NCBI GenBank assembly: GCA_016716675.1
Contig: JADJVG010000005.1
Coordinates: forward strand, 1-64,000
DNA from: Hyphomicrobium sp.
Lineage (GTDB): Bacteria; Pseudomonadota; Alphaproteobacteria; Rhizobiales; Hyphomicrobiaceae
Direction: 5' to 3'
DNA: 64,000 nt
Translations under genes and position numbers: made by a program
The notes under the pieces: generated by a model
The model's database searches: none
Told to the model about the DNA's origin: nothing
The model's input: only the letters and a program-made list of their open reading frames with translations
Part shown: positions 58,468-64,000 of the stretch, piece by piece
How positions within the stretch are numbered: the first letter of the stretch is position 1
Layout: each line of letters begins with the position of its first letter

Positions 58468-61400
58468 TTACTCGGCGGCGTGAGTCTTGAGCGCGGGCTC
58501 TGTCGCGTTGCGCGGCGCCAGCTTCTGGCCGAGATAGCTGTAAACTGCCGGCACCACAAACAGCGTCAACAGTGTGCCGAGCGACATCCCTCCGACGATG
58601 ACCAAACCGATCTGCTCGCGGTTTTCAGCGCCCGCGCCAACGGCAAGCGCCAGCGGCACGGCGCCGAGAACCATGGCGCCCGTCGTCATCAGGATCGGCC
58701 GCAAGCGCAGCGCCGCCGCTTCGATCACCGCCGCACGCCGGTCAAGTCCGGCAAGCTGCCGCTGGTTGGCAAACTCGACGATCAGAATGCCGTGTTTGGT
58801 AATCAAACCCACTAGGGTCACAAGCCCAATCTGCGAATAGACGTTCAGCGTGCCGCCCATCAGCCACAACGCTCCGAGCGCACCGGCCATCGACAGCGGC
58901 ACCGTCAACAGGATGATCAGCGGATCGCGAAAACTCTCGAACTGCGCCGCCAGTACCAGATAAATAAAGACGATTGCCAGCACAAAGACCAAAACGAGAC
59001 TGTCGGCGGACATTTTGAAATCCCGGCTCAAACCGCTCAGATCAGTCTGAACCGTTGACGGCAGCACGTCACGGGCAGCCTGTTCCAGGAACGCCAAACC
59101 GTCACCGACCGTGTAGCCGGGCGCAAGACTTGCTTGCACGGTTACTGAGCGCAGCTGATTGAACCGTTTCAGTTCCTTGGGAGCTACGGACTCCGAGACC
59201 TTGGCGACATTCGAGAGCTGGATCATCTCGCCTTTGGCATTGCGCAGGAAGATGGTCGCGAGCACCTCCGGCGTCGCCCGGTCTACGGCGGCCAGCTGAA
59301 CAAACACATCGTACTGTTCGCCATTCTGCTCGAAGCGCGTCACCTGGCGTCCGCCTAAGAGCGATTCCAGAGTGCGCCCGACAACAGTCACATCGAGCCC
59401 CAGATCGGCAACTTTTGCGCGGTCGATTTCGACCCGGAATTCAGGCGTATTCAGCTTCAAATCAGTATCGAGGTTCTGCAGCCCCGGATATGAGCCAGCG
59501 CGCTCGATGATCTTATCGGCGTAGTCCTGTAGATCCTCGTAGGTGCCGGACGTCTGGATGACGAACTCGATCGGGCGGCCTGAACCGCGCTGGCCAAACG
59601 CACCCGGCGCCTGGACAAAGGCTTGAATACCGGCAACGCGCTGCAGTTTCGGCCTGATCTCATTGGTGATCTGCGCTTGCGACCGGCTGCGCTGCGACCA
59701 ATCCACCAGCGGTGCAATGACGAGAGACCGCGACACCTCAGGCGTTCCGCTGATCGTCAAGCGGCCACGCGCCTCCGGCACGTCCGCCAGGATCGCATCA
59801 ATCTCCGCGGCGTAGCGTTCGGTATACGTGACGGTCGCCCCTTCAGGGCCCGTTCCGCGCACGCGGATGATGCCGCGATCCTCGAGCGGGGCAAGCTCGG
59901 ATTTCAGCGATGTAAACAGCACGCCACTCAATCCTGCAACGCCGAGCGCGACGAGAACGACCAGCGCGCGCGCATTCAGCGCCATATCCAACAACCTGCG
60001 ATAACCGTTCTCAAAGGCCACGAAGCCACGCTCTAGCACGCGAAAAATCCACGACGGCTGTGCATCGTGGCGCAAAAGCTTGGTGCACATCATCGGCGTC
60101 AGCGTCAGCGCCACAAATCCCGACACGAGAACCGCACCGGCAAGCGTCAGCGCGAATTCCAAGAACAGCCGGCCGGTCTTTCCGGTCGCGAATGCAATCG
60201 GAGCGTAGACAGCCGCCAGCGTCAGTGTCATCGCAATCACGGCAAAACCGATCTCACGAATGCCGCGCACAGCAGCGGCAACCGGCTGCATGCCCTCCTC
60301 GATATGGCGATAGATATTTTCCAGCACCACGATCGCGTCATCGACGACCAATCCGATAGCGAGCACCATGGCCAGCAGTGTCAGCGTGTTGACGCTAAAC
60401 CCGAACGCAAGCATCAGCGCAAACGTGGCAATCAGCGAAACCGGAATCGTCACGATCGGGATGACAGCCGCCCTCAGCGAGCGCAGGAAGAACAAAATCA
60501 CCAGAACGACGAGCCCAATCGCCTCTGCGATGGTCGCATACACGGCTTCAATCGAGCGATCGATGAAAACCGAATCGTCGTTGCCGACGATGGCTTCGAG
60601 GCCATCCGGCATGACCGCGTTGATCGCCGGCAGCGATGCATTGACGGCGCGCGAAACGTCGAGCGGATTGGCGGTCGATTGCTTGATTATACCGACAGCG
60701 ATGGCCTGCACGCCGTCAAACGTACTCGCCCGGCGCTCGTCTTCCGCACCAAGCTCGACGCGCGCCAGCTCTCCTAGTTTAACCTGATGGTTGCCGGAGA
60801 CCTTGACGACGATCTCGCGAAACTGCTCGGGCGTGGTCAATCCGGTGCGCGACAGCACGGAAAATTCTCGGTCGGTGCTTTCGATGCGACCCGACGGGAT
60901 TTCCGCATTCTGAGCGCGCAGTGCCGCTTCGATATCCTGAATGGTCAGATTGAACGCCGCCAGCCGTTCGCGGTCGATCCAAATGCGCATCGCATAGCGG
61001 CGCTCGCCATAGATCTGCACATCGGCAACGCCCGTCAAATTCTTCAAGCGATCGACGATCGTGCGATCGACGATATCGGTAATCTGGAGTGCGGACAGCT
61101 TTGGGCTGCGGAACACCAGGAACATGATCGCATGGGCATCCGCTTCAACCTTGGCGATCACTGGTTCGGAAATCTCATCGGGCAAGCGCCCACGCACGCG
61201 GCTCACGCGGTCCCGCACGTCGCTGGCCGCAACGTCAGGGTCGATTTCGTTACGAAATCTTACGGTAATCCGGCTCGATTCCGAGCGACTCGACGATTCC
61301 AGCACGTCGATGCCTTCGATCCCGGCAATCGAGCCTTCGAGAATCTGCGTCACCTGCGTTTCGACAATTGCCGCCGAGGCGCCGGGATAAGCTGTGCTGA

Positions 61401-61539
61401 CCGATACGATGGGCTCATCTACATTGGGGAACTCGCGCACCGTCAGGCGATCGAACGACACGACCCCGATCAACACGAGAATGAGGCTCATCACCGTCGC
61501 AAAGATGGGACGATGAATGCAAAATTCAAACGCACTCAT
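58468..61539 (-). CDS. RND efflux transporter, inner-membrane permease
   Basis: RND permeases export drugs, solvents or metals with proton import as part of a tripartite pump. The 1023-residue product starts MSAFEFCIHRPIFATVMSLILVLIGVVSFDRL. It has 12 membrane helices in the usual two-half layout, two large periplasmic domains (docking and porter), the proton-relay motif GLVVDDAIVVLENIYRHIEEG in TM4 and a second MAMLI-like region (GALGALWLMGGTLNVYSQIGLVTLVGLITKHGILIVEFANQ). It belongs to the HAE-1-like group; the substrate is unknown. Its ATG overlaps the adaptor stop by one base. No TolC-type gene is in the window. Confidence 0.94.
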   Translation of the reverse strand: MSAFEFCIHRPIFATVMSLILVLIGVVSFDRLTVREFPNVDEPIVSVSTAYPGASAAIVETQVTQILEGSIAGIEGIDVLESSSRSESSRITVRFRNEIDPDVAASDVRDRVSRVRGRLPDEISEPVIAKVEADAHAIMFLVFRSPKLSALQITDIVDRTIVDRLKNLTGVADVQIYGERRYAMRIWIDRERLAAFNLTIQDIEAALRAQNAEIPSGRIESTDREFSVLSRTGLTTPEQFREIVVKVSGNHQVKLGELARVELGAEDERRASTFDGVQAIAVGIIKQSTANPLDVSRAVNASLPAINAVMPDGLEAIVGNDDSVFIDRSIEAVYATIAEAIGLVVLVILFFLRSLRAAVIPIVTIPVSLIATFALMLAFGFSVNTLTLLAMVLAIGLVVDDAIVVLENIYRHIEEGMQPVAAAVRGIREIGFAVIAMTLTLAAVYAPIAFATGKTGRLFLEFALTLAGAVLVSGFVALTLTPMMCTKLLRHDAQPSWIFRVLERGFVAFENGYRRLLDMALNARALVVLVALGVAGLSGVLFTSLKSELAPLEDRGIIRVRGTGPEGATVTYTERYAAEIDAILADVPEARGRLTISGTPEVSRSLVIAPLVDWSQRSRSQAQITNEIRPKLQRVAGIQAFVQAPGAFGQRGSGRPIEFVIQTSGTYEDLQDYADKIIERAGSYPGLQNLDTDLKLNTPEFRVEIDRAKVADLGLDVTVVGRTLESLLGGRQVTRFEQNGEQYDVFVQLAAVDRATPEVLATIFLRNAKGEMIQLSNVAKVSESVAPKELKRFNQLRSVTVQASLAPGYTVGDGLAFLEQAARDVLPSTVQTDLSGLSRDFKMSADSLVLVFVLAIVFIYLVLAAQFESFRDPLIILLTVPLSMAGALGALWLMGGTLNVYSQIGLVTLVGLITKHGILIVEFANQRQLAGLDRRAAVIEAAALRLRPILMTTGAMVLGAVPLALAVGAGAENREQIGLVIVGGMSLGTLLTLFVVPAVYSYLGQKLAPRNATEPALKTHAAE

Positions 61540-62732
61540 CAGCCCCTCCCGCGGGCTGAGCTGCTGTCCTGGCCGGTGCTCTGCTGCCGCGTACGCGCTG
61601 CGTTAGCCGCGGGCTCTATAATCTCGACGTCGCTGCCGGCGCGCAACTTCTGCTGGCCCGCCGTCACAACGCGGTTGCCTCTTTCAATCCCGTTGAGGAT
61701 TTCAACTTCGGCGTTCTCTCTCATGCCGAGCGTGACGCGCCGTTCGACGGCCTTGGCATTATCGATCACAAAAATGAACGTGTCGCCGCCTCGCGATTGC
61801 ACGGCGGCTTCCGGCACCATCAGGGCTTGGCGCTCGCGAAGTCCCTTGATCACAATGCGCACGAAGAGACCTGGCCGCAGCCGGCCATCTTTGTTCTCAA
61901 GGCGCGCGCGAATTTCCAACGCCCGGCCATTCACGTCGAGCAGCGGGTTGATGGCATAAATCTTGGCATTGAAAGTCTGGCCGGGCACCGCATCAACGGT
62001 GAGCTCAATCGCCTGGCCGGTCTTTACCGCATCGAGATATATCTCAGGAACCTTGAAATCGACCTTCAGAACATCGATCTTTTCAAGATTGGTCAGAGGC
62101 GTTCCGGCGGCAACGAATGCGCCGACCGATACGTTGCGCACGCCGACAATGCCGCTGAACGGCGCCGTTAAAACGTGTTTGTCGAGCCGCGTCTTGGCGA
62201 GGGCGGTCGCAGCCTTCGCCGTCTCGAAGTTGGCGGTCGCCTCGTCGCGCCCGCGGCCCGTGACGTTACCGGTCCGCAACAGCTTGCGCGCACGCTCATT
62301 GTTAGCGGCCGCAAGCTCCAATCGCGCCTCCGCATCAGCGACTTCCGCTGCGGCGAGTGCATCATCAAGTTTTATGAGAACGTCGGTCTGCTTAACCTCG
62401 GCGCCCTCTTTGAAGACGATTTCAGATATGCGCCCCGAGATTTCCGGTGCGATCTGCACAGACTCGTCCGACTGAAGAGAACCGATGGCCCGGATGTCAT
62501 CGGAGACCGTTGCCACACGCACATCGGCAACCTCGACCGCTACCGGACTACCTTGGCCAGATTTTGCCTTTGCGTCTGCTTCGACGCGCGATTTGCCGGA
62601 AACGCCCACTACGGAATTCAGTGCAAGGTCGTGAAAAAGCGCCGGGTTCACATAATACCCGCCCCCGGCAATAGCCGCGAGACCGAGCACTATTGCCGAT
62701 ATTTTAGCGGCCGTGCCGCCCGAACCCGTCAT
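61539..62732 (-). CDS. RND efflux periplasmic adaptor (membrane fusion protein)
   Basis: The adaptor links the RND permease to an outer-membrane channel. The 397-residue product has one N-terminal membrane anchor (ISAIVLGLAAIAGGGYYVNPALF). The lipoyl/hairpin layout follows: IGSLQSDESVQIAPEISGRISEIVFKEGAEVKQTDVLIKLDD, a coiled coil (AAAEVADAEARLELAAANNERARKLL) and HVLTAPFSGIVGVRNVSVGAFVAAGTPL, then the beta-barrel and the C-terminal domain. The tail is Gln/Ser/Arg-rich. The frame is open upstream to 62894, but the ATG at 62732 begins the anchor correctly. It is the first gene of the adaptor-permease operon. Confidence 0.92.
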   Translation of the reverse strand: MTGSGGTAAKISAIVLGLAAIAGGGYYVNPALFHDLALNSVVGVSGKSRVEADAKAKSGQGSPVAVEVADVRVATVSDDIRAIGSLQSDESVQIAPEISGRISEIVFKEGAEVKQTDVLIKLDDALAAAEVADAEARLELAAANNERARKLLRTGNVTGRGRDEATANFETAKAATALAKTRLDKHVLTAPFSGIVGVRNVSVGAFVAAGTPLTNLEKIDVLKVDFKVPEIYLDAVKTGQAIELTVDAVPGQTFNAKIYAINPLLDVNGRALEIRARLENKDGRLRPGLFVRIVIKGLRERQALMVPEAAVQSRGGDTFIFVIDNAKAVERRVTLGMRENAEVEILNGIERGNRVVTAGQQKLRAGSDVEIIEPAANAARTRQQSTGQDSSSARGRG

Positions 62733-62954
62733 GATTGACACACCCCGATCGCCGCAATGCCGGCAACACCGATTATAAAAAAATCCGACCGCTTTTGGGC
62801 CAGCACCACCGGCGGTGCACCGCATCTGACTGTAACGCAGAACCACGGCAATTCCGTTGCACAAAATGTGAACAGAATTACGAAGCAGCTCCACAGATGA
62901 GGAAACATAGTGCCCTCACCGCCAAGTCAATAGCGCAACGTTGAGAGACGGCGG

Positions 62955-63082
62955 TGGAGACAAAGAAGCGGTCTGCAGGGGGTGCTGCAGACCGCTCATT
63001 TTTGGGGGTCTGGCGCCACGGGGGGACAGCGCCAGACCGAGGCACAGTTCCGGAGGGGGGAAGGGAACTGGCCATTAGAGAT
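62955..63082 (-). ncRNA. GsrN-like small RNA with three C-rich hairpin loops
   Basis: On the minus strand, just below an EcfG-type promoter, three stem-loops follow each other. The first is AGTTCC/GGAACT (63069-63046) with loop CTTCCCCCCTCC. The second is GTCTGGCGC/GCGCCAGAC (63037-63008) with loop TGTCCCCCCGTG. The third is a perfect 12-pair stem AGCGGTCTGCAG/CTGCAGACCGCT (62996-62967) with loop CACCCC, followed by TCTTTGT, which could end the transcript. All loops present runs of C, and the first contains CCTCC, complementary to Shine-Dalgarno sequences. In Caulobacter the sigma-T-dependent sRNA GsrN uses an exposed C-rich loop to bind target leaders, and relatives are reported near nepR-ecfG loci. 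There is no open reading frame of note. Ends are estimated; existence as an RNA is inferred. Confidence 0.7.
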
Positions 63083-63088
63083 GTCGAA

Positions 63089-63113
63089 AACGCGCCGACC
63101 GACACTTGGTTCC
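63089..63113 (-). promoter_or_regulatory. EcfG-type promoter driving the small RNA
   Basis: On the minus strand GGAAC (63113-63109), a spacer of 16 bases and CGTT (63092-63089) make a perfect match to the general stress response sigma factor consensus GGAAC-N16/17-CGTT. Transcription would begin about seven bases on, near 63082, just before the three hairpins. Confidence 0.85.
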
Positions 63114-63213
63114 ATGTAAAATTGGTAATGGGGCAAAGTGAGCGTTTACCACAATGCTCTGGAAGCCCGAGGCTCCTCCAATGCCGCGTTCGAGTGCTTT
63201 CTAGGGTTGCATT

Positions 63214-63238
63214 GGAACCATAGGTCGTGCGGGGCGTT
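63214..63238 (+). promoter_or_regulatory. EcfG-type promoter upstream of nepR
   Basis: GGAAC at 63214-63218, 16 bases, then CGTT at 63235-63238. It is 82 bases upstream of the nepR start and points toward it, as expected for positive autoregulation of the nepR-ecfG operon. Confidence 0.88.
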
Positions 63239-63320
63239 AGACACTCGGTTCGTCCCGGATTACGTTCCCCCGCGGCCGGTCGATCGCGAATGTCACTATG
63301 TGTAGTGGGGGAGGCTCTCA

Positions 63321-63542
63321 ATGAGCGAAAAGAAGAGGCAGAAGACCGCGATGAACGCCGATGACACGATCGCACCTCCCGGCGCGGGCGCTCAGAAACC
63401 CCCGGTTTCCCTTCCTGTGGAATTGCAGGGCGCGATCGGCAAACAATTGAAGCATGTTTACGGGCAGATGCTCGCCGAGCCCATGCCGGACAAGTTTGCG
63501 CAACTGCTTGAGGCTCTCAGCAAGTCGGAAAAGAACCCATGA
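63321..63542 (+). CDS. nepR: Anti-sigma factor NepR
   Basis: NepR holds EcfG inactive until phosphorylated PhyR binds NepR instead. The 73-residue product starts MSEKKRQKTAMNADDTIAPPG, a disordered head, and has the conserved two-helix core LPVELQGAIGKQLKHVYGQMLAEPMPDKFAQLLEALSK at about 33-70, the family signature. The ATG at 63321 has GGGGGAGG upstream. Its stop overlaps the start of ecfG (ATGA), the standard coupling. phyR, usually divergent from nepR, is not present in its place; the divergent slot holds the small RNA and then the efflux genes. Confidence 0.9.
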   Translation: MSEKKRQKTAMNADDTIAPPGAGAQKPPVSLPVELQGAIGKQLKHVYGQMLAEPMPDKFAQLLEALSKSEKNP

Positions 63543-63830
63543 ACGGTGCTAAGCCTAATGGCTTCCAGCACGATCTGGCCGCCCTTGTACCGAACTTGCG
63601 CGCGTTTGCCCGCTCGCTGTGCTGATCAGCGAGAAGCGTTGATCCTGATCGGTGCTGAAGGTTTTTCCTATGAGGAGGCCGCGCTGATGTGCGGATGCGC
63701 GGTCGGCACTATGAAGAGCCGCGTCAATCGCGCACGCGGAAGGCTCTGCGATATGCTGGGTATCGAGGGCGCGGGGGATTTTGGACCGGAGATCACAACC
63801 ACAAGCCGTGCCACCAGTGCTCACGGTTAG
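63539..63830 (+). pseudogene. ecfG: ECF sigma factor EcfG, internally deleted
   Basis: EcfG directs the general stress response of Alphaproteobacteria. The start ATG at 63539 encodes MNGAKPNGFQHDLAALVPNL, RAFARSLC and then TGA at 63623-63625. In the next frame, with no gap, follows ADQREALILIGAEGFSYEEA and ALMCGCAVGTMKSRVNRARGRL to 63830, which is sigma region 4 with its DNA-binding helix. The expected stretch between SLC and the region-4 DQREAL, which includes GNRDRADDLVQET (region 2) and is about 80-90 residues in relatives, is absent. The deletion is also out of frame, so no functional sigma factor can be made from this copy. Intact flanking sequence makes an annotation artefact unlikely; an assembly error cannot be excluded. 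Confidence 0.88.
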
Positions 63831-63950
63831 AGTTGGCGCAGTCACACGCGCAACCAAGACCCGCGCGGCAAGCATCAACGCATTGTATTGACGCGATTTT
63901 TAGGCGCCACGTCAGACGCGCGTTGGCCACCACATTATTTGACTGGCGAT

Positions 63951-63975
63951 GGAACCCAAGCGCAACTGTTGCGTT
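63951..63975 (+). promoter_or_regulatory. Third EcfG-type promoter at the window's right edge
   Basis: GGAAC at 63951-63955, 16 bases, then CGTT at 63972-63975, reading rightward out of the window. The gene it serves lies beyond base 64000. The 120 bases between the ecfG remnant and this site hold nothing else I can support. Confidence 0.75.
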
Positions 63976-64000
63976 ATTGTCAATGGACGCACCCTCTCCA

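Noticed and set aside
62967..63005. Hairpin followed by CATTTTT on the plus strand read as a plus-strand terminator
   Set aside because: There is no plus-strand gene upstream to terminate; the minus-strand promoter just beyond the third hairpin makes the small RNA reading more likely.
62954..63223. Plus-strand frame of 89 residues beginning METKKRSAGG across the small RNA region
   Set aside because: It reads straight through three strong hairpins and an EcfG promoter, has no family match and an odd composition. The RNA explanation accounts for the sequence better.

Overview
The window reads as chromosome of a GC-rich, free-living alphaproteobacterium of the order Hyphomicrobiales, probably close to Hyphomicrobium-type methylotrophs. 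This is inferred from the rne / amiC / mrcA / prfB block, the RNase E with an acidic insert in its S1 domain, a NepR-EcfG general stress response locus, a PhoU-like/Pit pair behind a Pho box, and a four-cysteine methanol-metabolism cytochrome close to quinoprotein-relay genes. No phage, insertion sequence or CRISPR array is evident.

Layout: 0-2.4 kb holds a frameshifted cold-shock gene, rlmJ, holC and a small secreted protein. 2.5-7.3 kb holds der, bamB, a YfgM-like TPR protein and panB. 7.6-13.7 kb holds a two-domain L,D-transpeptidase, an NnrU-like membrane protein, three methyltransferases in one operon (one resembling eukaryotic protein arginine methyltransferases) and a frameshifted lytic transglycosylase. 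13.8-23.3 kb is the prfB (with programmed +1 frameshift), PBP1A, amidase and rne block. 23.6-34 kb holds phosphate transport, an M48 protease, a DsbA-like protein, aroQ-accB-accC-aat, two histidine/tyrosine-rich secreted proteins and guaA. 34-43.8 kb holds an acyltransferase, tspO, an RsmB-type methyltransferase, MAPEG, guaB, rlmE, ppx, an M15-type peptidase and tRNA-Gln. 43.8-48.8 kb is an accessory stretch: a decayed isomerase, then cytochrome c, a TetR regulator, a zinc metallohydrolase, a SoxYZ-like carrier and an AhpD-like protein that fit periplasmic methanol/alcohol oxidation. 49-55.3 kb holds part of a Tad/Flp pilus locus. 55.5-62.7 kb holds a membrane protein, a sensor kinase broken by a stop codon and an RND efflux pair.

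The most interesting part is the last kilobase. nepR is preceded by a GGAAC-N16-CGTT promoter typical of EcfG. Divergent from it, a second perfect promoter of that type drives an unannotated small RNA of about 120-130 nt with three hairpins that expose C-rich loops, resembling Caulobacter GsrN. A third perfect promoter lies at the window's right edge. Yet ecfG itself has lost most of sigma region 2 in an out-of-frame internal deletion, and an HWE-type kinase 5 kb away has a stop codon just before its phospho-acceptor histidine box.

Five other genes (csp, lytic transglycosylase, pit, guaA, a TadE-like gene) have frameshifts of one or two bases, several in G, C or A runs. Because guaA is normally indispensable, I suspect sequencing error for that group; the ecfG deletion and the kinase nonsense codon are different in kind.
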